Positions 1 through 5,690 are shown, counted from the stretch's first letter. The stretch is 10,569 nucleotides of DNA from an uncultured Lachnospiraceae bacterium (GCA_910586015.1 CAJUGJ010000038.1:1-10569), one strand, 5' to 3'. A program made the numbers and translations. Notes: a model not told the origin generated them from the letters alone.

Positions 1-87
1 GGCACGACGGTTATTGTAACATTTCCCCAATAAAAAATTTGAACTGTTTTTACTATCTTTTGTCATAAGAATGTATTAGAAAAAGCT

Positions 88-123
88 GAACCGATAACAT
101 GCATAATCAGCAGTTATCGGTTC
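88..123 (-). terminator. Intrinsic terminator of the DUF6061-like gene
   Basis: GAACCGATAAC (88-98) and GTTATCGGTTC (113-123) form a perfect 11-bp stem with a 14-nt loop. Read on the minus strand the stem is followed by AGCTTTTTC, a usable U-tract. It lies about 80 nt downstream of the stop of the minus-strand gene at 202-441, so it most likely ends that transcript. I see no gene in positions 1-87. Confidence 0.75.
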
Positions 124-201
124 GGTTAATCCGCTTCAAATTGTTAATTAAACAGCTACACTATACAAATATTGAGCATATCAATACAATTATTATAGAC
201 A

Positions 202-441
202 TTACCATAATTCCAATGAATCCTCCGCATCCATCCACATTTGCATATTCCCTTCAAGATACAGTCTTGCATATTCAAGCGGCTCATCTATTGCCAGAGC
301 ATTTAAGGCACATTTAGAGCAGGGAGTAGTTTTCAATCCTTCTTCCGCTTTATTACAGTCTATCCGCAAGAAATAACCTGCATAAGTGTATACGTCAATG
401 CTGTTATGGAGGATATTGTATGTTGCATAAATCATATTCAT
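202..441 (-). CDS. Small conserved protein, DUF6061-like
   Basis: A 79-residue acidic soluble protein of unknown function. The start ATG at 441 follows an AGAGGACAG ribosome site about 8 nt upstream. The N-terminal part reads as short beta strands (ATYNILHNSIDVYTY, then YFLRIDC), and the C-terminal part contains DEPLEYARLYLEGNMQMW. From memory this resembles the small DUF6061 proteins of clostridial mobile elements, which carry a similar D-P-L-x-Y-A-x-L-x-L-x-G stretch near the end. That match is recollection, not a search result. Cysteines occur in a CNKAEE and a CSKCAL context (C-x-x-C), but with too few ligands to call a zinc site. A plus-strand reading frame at 99-317 overlaps it and is taken as a shadow. 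The gene ends in its own terminator at 88-123. Existence is fairly sure; the family is tentative. Confidence 0.7.
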   Translation of the reverse strand: MNMIYATYNILHNSIDVYTYAGYFLRIDCNKAEEGLKTTPCSKCALNALAIDEPLEYARLYLEGNMQMWMDAEDSLELW

Positions 442-512
442 ATTTAATCTGTCCTCTTTTCATTGATTTTTTGAAAGCATTTCAATCAGTTTACCAATTC
501 CCGTATATTTTG

Positions 513-521
513 TGTTATAAT
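513..521 (+). promoter_or_regulatory. Extended -10 promoter for the 63-residue protein gene
   Basis: TGTTATAAT is a perfect extended -10 element (TGN plus TATAAT). No good -35 hexamer sits 16-18 bp upstream, as is usual for extended -10 promoters. Transcription would start near 528 and give a leader of about 200 nt before the ATG at 732, including the stem-loop at 550-614. Confidence 0.5.
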
Positions 522-549
522 GTTTTATGTGATTTTGTTTCCCTCATTT

Positions 550-614
550 TTTCCCTTATCAGGGTTTGTAATACCCTGTGGGAAGATATAACACAAGGGA
601 AATGATAAGGGAAA
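550..614 (+). promoter_or_regulatory. Structured leader: 12-bp stem with internal hairpin
   Basis: TTTCCCTTATCA (550-561) and TGATAAGGGAAA (603-614) are perfect reverse complements. Inside the 41-nt loop, AGGGT (561-565) can pair with ACCCT (571-575), so the region could form a branched or alternative fold. It lies in the predicted leader of the 732-923 gene. There is no U-tract directly after it, so it is not a simple terminator. It could be an RNA regulatory element, a mobile-element end or a protein-binding palindrome, and I cannot decide which. A second TTTCCCTTA occurs at about 687, close to the gene. Confidence 0.4.
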
Positions 615-620
615 GTTCAC

Positions 621-667
621 CTGCGATAAACTTAGTGTTTTCAAGGGTTAGCGGAGATTTTAATAAA
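621..667 (+). repeat. Diverged repeat, copy A (inverted partner at 6680-6726)
   Basis: A 47-bp stretch that aligns without gaps to the reverse complement of 6680-6726 at about 33 of 47 positions. It includes identical blocks TGCGATAAA and TTTTCAAGG and a near-identical ATTTTAATAAA end. Weaker similarity seems to extend about 70 bp further upstream, to the CCCTTAT motif at about 553. It may be a relic of a mobile-element end; no function is assigned. Confidence 0.4.
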
Positions 668-731
668 CAAATATAACAGCTAATATTTCCCTTAAAAATC
701 ATCAAATCACAATCGAAATAGGGAGAAGAGT

Positions 732-923
732 ATGAAAACAGCAAATTTATTTTGGTCATTTAGTTTAGTTATATTGGGAATATGTACTATTATTCTTGCA
801 GGTGGGAATCTTTTAGGTATTGAACTACCACATTTTGTTACACGAGGTATTGGACTAATTGATTTAGCTGCATTGGCGATATTGGGATATACAACAGTTA
901 AGAAGTTAAGAGATAAGCAGTAA
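732..923 (+). CDS. Small two-helix membrane protein, unknown function
   Basis: A 63-residue hydrophobic protein. The ATG at 732 is preceded by GGGAGAAG at good spacing. Helix 1 spans about residues 6-28 (LFWSFSLVILGICTIILAGG) and helix 2 about 38-57 (GIGLIDLAALAILGYTT). A short loop lies between them and a basic, cytoplasmic-looking tail (KKLRDKQ) ends the protein. It has no catalytic motif. Small proteins of this kind are common and uncharacterised in clostridia. It is a single-gene unit with the promoter at about 513 upstream and a terminator at 994-1026. The opposite-strand frames covering it (559-759 and 707-1006) lack comparable ribosome sites and are treated as shadows. Coding status is likely; the function is unknown. 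Confidence 0.7.
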   Translation: MKTANLFWSFSLVILGICTIILAGGNLLGIELPHFVTRGIGLIDLAALAILGYTTVKKLRDKQ

Positions 924-993
924 TAAACTCCAATTTGTAGAATTAGCCAACAGAAAACGAAATAGCCACTATACATACAAAACGCTACACCAC

Positions 994-1026
994 GACAGGA
1001 AATCAAGAAAAGGTTTCCTGTCTTTT
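994..1026 (+). terminator. Intrinsic terminator after the 63-residue gene
   Basis: GACAGGAAA (994-1002) pairs with TTTCCTGTC (1014-1022) over 9 bp and is followed by TTTTAATC. It lies 71 nt after the stop of the gene at 732-923. Confidence 0.75.
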
Positions 1027-1028
1027 AA

Positions 1029-1142
1029 TCTTGTGCTTGCAATAAAGATTCCCATGAAAAGACGATTGAAGTGGGTGAGAAAAAAGGGAATATTGCATTT
1101 GATAATGTAGTAATATCTTCGTATCAGGTAATTAAGGCGTGA
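1029..1142 (+). pseudogene. Possible 3' coding relic
   Basis: After a TAA at about 1026, an open frame of about 37 codons runs to a TGA at 1140-1142. It includes the protein-like stretch EKTIEVGEKKGNIAFDNVVI followed by SSYQVIKA. There is no ATG and no ribosome site, and only an internal GTG. It looks like the tail of a gene whose front was lost, and it stops exactly where the 39-bp palindrome starts. The family is not recognised. A chance open frame of this length is possible, so confidence is low. Confidence 0.25.
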
Positions 1143-1178
1143 AAGCGTTTGTTGGAAGAAAACCAATAGACGCTTTTC
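1140..1178. terminator. Palindromic terminator, left copy of a 39-bp inverted pair
   Basis: The arms GCGTTTGTTGG and CCAATAGACGC surround a 7-nt AAGAAAA loop, with A-rich and T-rich flanks (GAAA and TTTTC) that allow termination in both directions. The sequence equals the reverse complement of 4297-4335 at 36 of 39 positions, including the asymmetric loop, so the two copies are inverted relative to each other. Confidence 0.65.
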
Positions 1179-1181
1179 TGT

Positions 1182-1199
1182 GTTCATACCAATATGAAC
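1182..1199. promoter_or_regulatory. Perfect 7-bp palindrome ahead of the response regulator
   Basis: GTTCATA, a CCAA loop and TATGAAC form a perfect dyad directly after the 39-bp palindrome and upstream of a TATACT (1240-1245) that may be the -10 of the two-component operon. It could be an operator. It contains the ATG at 1194, which argues against that ATG as the real start. There is a TTTACA at 1214-1219, but it is 20 bp from TATACT, too far for a normal -35. Confidence 0.3.
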
Positions 1200-1274
1200 G
1201 AATTCAAAATTATTTTACAATTTAGAAACATTTTTAAGATATACTTTTTATTATTTAAAAAGGAAGTGAAAAAA

Positions 1275-1928
1275 TTGGCTGAAATATTAATTGTAGAGGA
1301 TGAATTGTCCATTAATGAATTGATACGCAGAAATCTAAGCCTTACAGGGCATCATTGTACGCAGGCTTTCGATGGATTATCTGCGGTTGAACTGCTAGAA
1401 AATAGAAAATTTGATTTGATTGTGTTGGATATTATGCTTCCCAGACTGGACGGTTATCAGGTGTTTGAAAGAGCTTTTGGAACACCAACTATTTTTCTGA
1501 CAGCGAAAAGTGAATTGACTGACAAGCTGAAAGGACTGGCTATGGGAGCAGATGATTATTTGACAAAACCGTTTCAGATGCTGGAATTGGCAGCAAGAGT
1601 AGAAGCGGTACTGCGACGGACAAAAAAAGTTGAGTCAGAATTTATAATGGGTGACTTAAAATGCGATTTTGAAAGACATCAGATTTTTCTAAATGGAACA
1701 GTTATCGAATGTACACCCAAAGAATATGAGCTGTTGGAGGTACTGATTAGAAATCGGAATATTGCTCTTTCCAGAGAAAGGCTGTTGGATATGGTATGGG
1801 GATATGATTTTGATGGAGGTACCCGTACTGTGGATGTTCATATACAGAGACTGCGTCATAAACTACATTTGGAAAATCAGATCAGAACAGTATATAAGCT
1901 AGGATACCGGTTGGAGGTTCGTGAATGA
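1275..1928 (+). CDS. OmpR/PhoB-family response regulator
   Basis: A DNA-binding response regulator of 217 residues. The TTG at 1275 is chosen as start because AGGAAGTG lies 6-7 nt upstream and the protein then begins L-AEILIVEDE, the normal receiver start. The ATG at 1194 would add 27 unusual residues and has no ribosome site. The receiver domain (about 1-115) has the acidic pocket E8-D9, phospho-acceptor D52 in VLDIMLP, T76 in IFLTAKS and K98 in YLTKPF, so all key residues are present. The winged-helix output domain (about 125-217) shows the family signatures TPKEYELLEVL, SRERLLDMVWGYDF, RTVDVHIQRLRHKL and TVYKLGYRLE. It overlaps the kinase gene by 4 bp (ATGA), so the two are translationally coupled partners. 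The likely target is the promoter at 3376-3414, where direct repeats fit a tandem OmpR-type dimer. The stimulus is unknown. Confidence 0.93.
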   Translation: MAEILIVEDELSINELIRRNLSLTGHHCTQAFDGLSAVELLENRKFDLIVLDIMLPRLDGYQVFERAFGTPTIFLTAKSELTDKLKGLAMGADDYLTKPFQMLELAARVEAVLRRTKKVESEFIMGDLKCDFERHQIFLNGTVIECTPKEYELLEVLIRNRNIALSRERLLDMVWGYDFDGGTRTVDVHIQRLRHKLHLENQIRTVYKLGYRLEVRE

Positions 1929-3325
1929 AAAAAAAGATTTTTTTCGTTGTTCTGGTTCTTTTTATTGTATTTTTTAACTCGATGATTTTGATTATTTCAA
2001 TCGTTATCTTGAAGGACAAACTTTCAGCTATCCGGGAAAAATGTCTGGCAGAGCATTATGTCATTGCATCCTCTTTGATTGGAGATATGCAGGCATTGGA
2101 GCAAAGAGGAAATCATATGGAAGAAAATATAGATAACCTCATGCGTTTGTATTCGCGGTATCTACAAGGAAGGGGAAATGCACTTGCTGTGGCTTTTTCA
2201 GGAGAATGGATCTATGAAAGTCCTACATTTGCATCGGAAGAAAACAGGATTTTTCCACCAGATACAGGATACAGTCAGGAAAGACTTGTTTATATGAAAA
2301 ATGGAAATAGTCCTGTCCTCTGCGTTTATGGCAGCTTTCCAGCTCCATGGCAGGATTATGGACTTATGTATATTGGAAACCTGAGCGATACCATTCAGTC
2401 ATGGCGTCATACGAAAAATATTCTTTTTCTAACAGGTGCTGCGGTAATACTTATGATGTCATTTTTTTTGTTTCAATTCCTGAATATTATTTTTCGCCCG
2501 TTAAGACAGATTTCCAGTACATCTGCAAAGATTGCAAATGGAAATTATGGTAGTAGGATTCCGGTTCATGGAAAGGATGAAATTTCCAGTGTAGCACACA
2601 ATTTTAATCTTATGTCAGAGCAGATAGAAAATCAGATTAAGCAGCTTGAAGATGCTGCAGAACAGAAGCAGCAGTTTGTTGATAATTTTTCCCATGAACT
2701 GCGGATTCCGTTGACTACGATTTATGGATATGCAGAATACATCCAAAAGGCACTTATGTCAGAAGAAGAACGCTATGAATGTACACAGTTTATCATGTCG
2801 GAATGCAGCAGGCTCCAAAACATGGCGTATCAGCTTCTTGATATGGCATTGCTTCGCAAGGATGAAATGAAAGATAGCAACTGTTCTGTGAAAGAGCTTT
2901 TTGCGAAGTCAGAAAAGGCTATGTATATGAGGGCATCTGAAAAGAAAATAAGGTTGACATATGTTTTTTCTCAAAATTACATTGTAAGGGGAAATTTAGA
3001 ACAGCTTTTAATACTGATAAATAATCTGATTGATAATGCGATAAAGGCAAGCCAGCAAGAAGACGAAATTCGTATCTCTGCATATTCAGAGGAATCTGCT
3101 ATTGTAATGGAAGTCGAGGATCATGGGATTGGCATGGAAATAGAGCAAATATCACATATAAAAGAGGCTTTTTATCGTATTGATAAGGCAAGAAGTCGTG
3201 CCGCCGGCGGGGCAGGGCTTGGGCTTGCTATCTGTGAAAGAATTATACAGATTCACCATGCAGATATGTCATTTATTTCTAAACCGGGAGTCGGAACAAT
3301 CGTGAAATTGTTCTTTTCTGTGTAA
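1925..3325 (+). CDS. Membrane sensor histidine kinase (HisKA/HATPase_c)
   Basis: A 466-residue sensor kinase and partner of the preceding regulator. Transmembrane helix 1 spans about residues 5-29. An extracytoplasmic sensor region of about 135 residues follows, then helix 2 at about 166-188 and a HAMP linker at about 189-242. The dimerisation and phospho-acceptor domain has NFSHELRIP with H257. The ATP-binding domain has the N box NNLIDNAIKAS (366-376), the G1 box DHGIGM (399-404), an F box around EAFYRID, and the G2 box GGAGLGLAI (428-436). Length and architecture are normal. The odd point is I261: HisKA kinases normally have Thr or Asn four residues after the His (H-E-x-x-T/N-P), where it supports phosphatase activity. 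Here it is Ile, so phosphatase action on the regulator may be weak. The start ATG overlaps the regulator stop. The sensor domain matches no family I can name, so the ligand is unknown. Confidence 0.93.
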   Translation: MKKKIFFVVLVLFIVFFNSMILIISIVILKDKLSAIREKCLAEHYVIASSLIGDMQALEQRGNHMEENIDNLMRLYSRYLQGRGNALAVAFSGEWIYESPTFASEENRIFPPDTGYSQERLVYMKNGNSPVLCVYGSFPAPWQDYGLMYIGNLSDTIQSWRHTKNILFLTGAAVILMMSFFLFQFLNIIFRPLRQISSTSAKIANGNYGSRIPVHGKDEISSVAHNFNLMSEQIENQIKQLEDAAEQKQQFVDNFSHELRIPLTTIYGYAEYIQKALMSEEERYECTQFIMSECSRLQNMAYQLLDMALLRKDEMKDSNCSVKELFAKSEKAMYMRASEKKIRLTYVFSQNYIVRGNLEQLLILINNLIDNAIKASQQEDEIRISAYSEESAIVMEVEDHGIGMEIEQISHIKEAFYRIDKARSRAAGGAGLGLAICERIIQIHHADMSFISKPGVGTIVKLFFSV

Positions 3326-3375
3326 TGAAAAACTTTTTATAGAAAAGTGAATTATTTTACAAGTCTGCAATAACA

Positions 3376-3414
3376 TTGATATTTTTTTGATACAGAGAGG
3401 TTTTATAGTATATT
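3376..3414 (+). promoter_or_regulatory. Promoter with tandem TTGATA repeats, probable response-regulator site
   Basis: TTGATA occurs at 3376-3381 and again at 3387-3392, 11 bp apart start to start, one helical turn. The second copy can act as -35, with TATATT at 3409-3414 as -10 and a 16-bp spacer. Two direct repeats one turn apart next to the -35 is the usual arrangement for activation by an OmpR/PhoB-type dimer. It serves the secreted-protein gene at 3445. Binding by the neighbouring regulator is inferred from position and geometry only. Confidence 0.5.
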
Positions 3415-3444
3415 TGTCAAAACAAATCAGAAAGGAGTTTTATT

Positions 3445-4287
3445 ATGAAAAAGAACATTTCAAAATTGACAGCGGCAACATTTGCCATTATGGGTGCAGG
3501 TATTATACTTTTTAATTCGGCGACAGAAATAGCGTTGATAGCAAATAATGGAAAAGTAGAGAAAGTTCCGACCAGTTATCAGATTTCGGACAGTCTACAA
3601 ACAGTATTGCCAAAGGCTGAAACAAAAGAGGAAGGAAACGAAAAAGTAAATTATTTTGTAAGTATGGACAGTCTAAACACCGGAACACCTACGAATACGG
3701 ATTTAACAATGGAAGAAGCGGCTGAAGTAGGAAGTAAATATTTGGAGAATATTTTCGGGCTGGATTTAGAGGGTGCTTATGTATACATGAGCTATTCTTC
3801 AGGAACCGAAACCTTTCCTCGGGCTTTTTGGGCAGGAGATGTTTTGTTTCAGAAAGAACGAAACCCTGAGAGTACAAGATGGACATACATGATAGATGCT
3901 GTGACAGGAGAACTTTTTAATATTGGACACGACAGACCGTTAGATGTAAGCGTCTCACTTGACTATGATGCCACACTGGAAAAAGACTATCATTTATATG
4001 TGGAACTTGCTCAGAAGAAAATAGAGGAATGTAAACTGATGGATAGTCCAGTAGACAGGGTAGAGTACAATTGTCAGGGATATTCTGGAAACAATCCAAC
4101 GATTGCAGTAGATGTCATTGGAGAGAATGGAGAAATCGTCAATATGTCTTTTTCACGATATGATCAGATGTTTTTAGGATTGATTACAGACACTTCACGA
4201 AAAATAACGGAATCTGCATTGAACAGTATAGTTGGAGAGGTGATGTCTGAAAACTGGACAATCATAGTAGATGAGTTTAAGAATTAA
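3445..4287 (+). CDS. Secreted or membrane-anchored protein with PepSY-like halves
   Basis: A 280-residue protein starting at an ATG with AGAAAGGAG upstream. It has a basic N terminus (MKKNISK) and a hydrophobic segment at about residues 8-26 that can be a signal peptide or anchor. There is no lipobox cysteine. The mature part is polar and looks extracytoplasmic. Residues about 87-160 run from a helix (TMEEAAEVGSKYLENIFG) to WTYMIDAVTGELFNIG. Residues about 183-235 repeat the plan: a helix LYVELAQKKIEEC, then PTIAVDVIGENGEIVNMSFS. The helix followed by a V-D-x-x-T/N-G-E strand is like PepSY domains, which are often inhibitory or sensory. I infer two PepSY-like halves; this is fold resemblance, not a proven match. 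It lies 119 nt after the kinase, behind its own promoter, so it is probably the output and possibly a feedback partner of the two-component system. It is followed by the 39-bp palindromic terminator. Confidence 0.8.
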   Translation: MKKNISKLTAATFAIMGAGIILFNSATEIALIANNGKVEKVPTSYQISDSLQTVLPKAETKEEGNEKVNYFVSMDSLNTGTPTNTDLTMEEAAEVGSKYLENIFGLDLEGAYVYMSYSSGTETFPRAFWAGDVLFQKERNPESTRWTYMIDAVTGELFNIGHDRPLDVSVSLDYDATLEKDYHLYVELAQKKIEECKLMDSPVDRVEYNCQGYSGNNPTIAVDVIGENGEIVNMSFSRYDQMFLGLITDTSRKITESALNSIVGEVMSENWTIIVDEFKN

Positions 4288-4296
4288 ATAAAAATA

Positions 4297-4335
4297 GAAA
4301 AGCGTTTATTGGTTTTCTTCCAACAAACGCTTTTC
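4297..4335. terminator. Palindromic terminator, right copy of a 39-bp inverted pair
   Basis: The stem arms GAAAAGCGTTTATTGG and CCAACAAACGCTTTTC surround a TTTTCTT loop. It lies 10 nt after the stop of the PepSY-like gene, and the A/T flanks would let it act in both directions. Its reverse complement matches 1140-1178 at 36 of 39 positions. Confidence 0.75.
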
Positions 4336-4368
4336 TGCTATTGTTTCAATCCACTCGCGGCAGTTAAG

Positions 4369-4410
4369 AGCAAGGCAATTTTTCCCCTACCTAAGAGGAA
4401 TTGCCTTGCT
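4369..4410. terminator. Hairpin between convergent genes
   Basis: AGCAAGGCAATT (4369-4380) and AATTGCCTTGCT (4399-4410) are a perfect 12-bp inverted repeat with an 18-nt loop. The loop ends TTCCCC and GAGGA can pair further. It lies just downstream of the minus-strand DUF2085 stop (4416) and after the plus-strand cassette terminator. The U-tract is poor on both sides, so it may act as a transcript barrier or 3'-end stabiliser. Confidence 0.55.
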
Positions 4411-4415
4411 GTTAA

Positions 4416-4775
4416 TTATTGAAACTTTTTGAATACATATTTAATTATCAAGAAGTAAATACTAAATATCCCAAATCCACCGAAGATTCCGGTTAATAAT
4501 CTACGAAAATTGGTTGAAGGGATTATTTTTAATTCTTGAATTCCCCAATCAAAGCCCATGATTGTCAGACAAATGAGTGCAAATTTTAGAGGTATTTTGT
4601 AAAAAAGATTAACAATTATAGCCGTTAATTGACCTAAGCAAACACCAGTACAACGTGCACATACAGGAAATTGATACCCTTTATAAAAAAAGCTGCGTTC
4701 TGGCATACGATGGCAGCCACTAAGTTGACCAATTTCATTTAACAAATTTACCACTGATTTCCGCAATTCTGACAT
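4416..4775 (-). CDS. DUF2085 family membrane protein
   Basis: A 119-residue protein of the DUF2085 family, whose function is unknown. The family signature is clear: a GCHRMPERSFF stretch with C21-H22, then PVCARCTG with C39 and C42 followed by a glycine. The conserved Cys/His set suggests a metal site or disulfides near the membrane face. Two or three hydrophobic segments follow (about 44-60, 64-78 and 92-112). I place the start at the ATG at 4775 (MSELRKSV), which has AAAGGT upstream. A longer frame back to 4841 would add 22 residues of low-complexity sequence that are really the other-frame reading of the upstream gene. The first codons overlap the end of the zinc-ribbon gene by 28 nt, so the two are co-transcribed and probably coupled. 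The overlap suggests a related role. Confidence 0.85.
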   Translation of the reverse strand: MSELRKSVVNLLNEIGQLSGCHRMPERSFFYKGYQFPVCARCTGVCLGQLTAIIVNLFYKIPLKFALICLTIMGFDWGIQELKIIPSTNFRRLLTGIFGGFGIFSIYFLIIKYVFKKFQ

Positions 4776-4978
4776 ATATGTATTACCTTTGTTGTTGTAG
4801 TTGTTTTTGTTTTCCCTTTCCCCATACCACATAATCCGCATAATATTCCAGGAATATTAAAAAGGAGAAATCCTAAACAGGATTTAATCCATCCAAATCC
4901 TTTTGTTTTTCCTTTTGAAGTTGTTTCTGTAATAACTTGGGATATAACATTTTCACTTCTGCATTTTGGGCATACCAT
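4748..4978 (-). CDS. Zinc-ribbon small membrane protein
   Basis: A 76-residue protein. The start is the ATG at 4978, with AAGGAG about 9 nt upstream; an upstream ATG at 5014 in the same frame lacks a good ribosome site. It begins MVCPKC and ends CQNCGNQW, so C3, C6, C69 and C72 form two CxxC pairs that would fold a single zinc ribbon across the whole chain. The middle (about 29-52) is hydrophobic and rich in Gly and Cys, suggesting a membrane hairpin or a single helix. A Thr/Lys run (KTKTTTTTK) follows it. Split zinc-ribbon proteins of this kind are common in Firmicutes and uncharacterised. It is the first gene of a two-gene minus-strand unit with the DUF2085 gene. It lies about 40 nt after the end of the pseudogene at 5018-5424 and may be read from the same promoter. 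Confidence 0.75.
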   Translation of the reverse strand: MVCPKCRSENVISQVITETTSKGKTKGFGWIKSCLGFLLFNIPGILCGLCGMGKGKTKTTTTTKVIHICQNCGNQW

Positions 4979-5017
4979 AAGATAAATTCTCCTTCTTGTA
5001 TTTTTATTAATCATTCT

Positions 5018-5424
5018 TTAAGCTTTTTTCTTTTTCCCATTTTCGGCTATAATATTAGAACCAGAATCGAAGTGACTTTTTAAATATTCTTCTTCAAGTT
5101 CCGGAGTTTTCGCATCTGTATTGATATCAGTGTATTTTAAAAATTCTATAGATTTATTTAGTGCAGAACTAGCAAGTGCATGGGAATTATCTTTTAATTC
5201 CTTTAAAGCTATTTCAAAAACCTTGAAAAGATGTTTCTTAAACAGATGTACTCGTCAGTATCTAAACTAAAATACGAACGAATAAATGTAGCTTCAAAAT
5301 TGGTACAATAGTCGTGTATTAGGTAGTTTAAAATATCTGCTAAGTCATCTGGTTCCATAGTTTCTTCATCAGTTTGGATTCATATTTCGTCAATAAAAAA
5401 TTCACGAAAAAGACGTTAATTTAT
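5018..5424 (-). pseudogene. Decayed gene for a ~135-residue acidic protein
   Basis: The minus strand holds a broken gene of 407 nt. Reading from 5424, the putative start is ATA in place of ATG at correct spacing from AGAAAGGAAA. The third codon is TAA, and a TGA stands where a Trp fits at about codon 15. Near 5245 a one-base deletion in an A run shifts the frame. Adding one base gives exactly 136 codons. The pieces include EPDDLADILNYLIHDYCTNF before the shift. After it come KVFEIALKELKDNSHALASS and EELEEEYLKSHFDSGSN-type sequence with a lysine-rich end. The protein would be acidic, helical and soluble. The family is not recognised. All point lesions are single-step changes, which suggests recent decay. 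A near-consensus promoter remains upstream. Confidence 0.65.
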
Positions 5425-5448
5425 TTAAAATTTCCTTTCTAAATAAGG

Positions 5449-5477
5449 ATTTTAATATAATTAGTATATAATGTCAA
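5449..5477 (-). promoter_or_regulatory. Near-consensus sigma-A promoter for the minus-strand unit
   Basis: On the minus strand TTGACA (5477-5472), a 17-bp spacer and TAAAAT (5454-5449) form a nearly ideal housekeeping promoter. It points at the decayed gene at 5018-5424 and, beyond it, the zinc-ribbon and DUF2085 genes. Those intact genes may still depend on it, because no other promoter is obvious just before 4978. Confidence 0.65.
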
Positions 5478-5496
5478 CAAAAATATAAAGTTTTCA

Positions 5497-5526
5497 TTAA
5501 CAAAGTATTTTTTTGCGTATTATAAT
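5497..5526 (+). promoter_or_regulatory. Possible distal promoter for the AraC gene, overlapping a palindrome
   Basis: TTAACA (5497-5502), an 18-bp spacer and TATAAT (5521-5526) form a plausible plus-strand promoter. Its -10 lies inside a dyad, TGCGT (5514-5518) and ACGCA (5529-5533), which could be an operator. Transcription would start near 5533 and leave a leader of about 195 nt before the GTG at 5728. Confidence 0.4.
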
Positions 5527-5580
5527 AAACGCATAGCGTACTTAAAAAGAGTGTATTGCTATAGTAAAGAAGGACTAAAT

Positions 5581-5607
5581 ATGAATCAATTAACGAAGGA
5601 GTTATAA
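5581..5607 (+). CDS. Possible 8-codon leader peptide
   Basis: ATG at 5581 is preceded by AAGGAC at good spacing and encodes MNQLTKEL before a TAA. It lies in the predicted leader of the AraC-type gene. Short leader peptides can control downstream expression, but no clear terminator or antiterminator pair was found between it and 5728. It may equally be the front of a lost gene or a chance frame. Confidence 0.2.
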   Translation: MNQLTKEL

Positions 5608-5674
5608 AAAGTGGTAGTGTTGATACAAGGTACATAGTTATATTTTGAGACAAATTAGTGCAAACAGGAACAGG

Positions 5675-5690
5675 ACTTTCAAAGTATAAT
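5675..5690 (+). promoter_or_regulatory. Proximal -10 with palindrome before the AraC gene
   Basis: The odd palindrome ACTTTCAAAGT (5675-5685) ends on the T that begins TATAAT (5685-5690), and a second TATAAT follows at 5695-5700. No good -35 is present. This is the pattern of an activator-dependent or autoregulated promoter, with the palindrome where a regulator would bind. This is inference. Confidence 0.3.

Noticed and set aside
99..317. Plus-strand ORF of 72 codons
   Set aside because: It lies opposite the better supported minus-strand gene, has no ribosome site, and starts inside the terminator hairpin.
1194..1274. ATG at 1194 as start of the response regulator
   Set aside because: It sits inside a palindrome, lacks a ribosome site, and adds 27 residues not typical of receiver domains; the TTG at 1275 fits better.
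4342..4356. GTTTCAATCCAC-like string resembling a CRISPR repeat
   Set aside because: It occurs once, with no repeated copies or spacers nearby, and no cas gene is in the window.
5581..5640. Start of a serine recombinase (MNQLTKEL)
   Set aside because: Only eight codons before a stop, and the downstream frames contain no catalytic serine motif or recombinase sequence.
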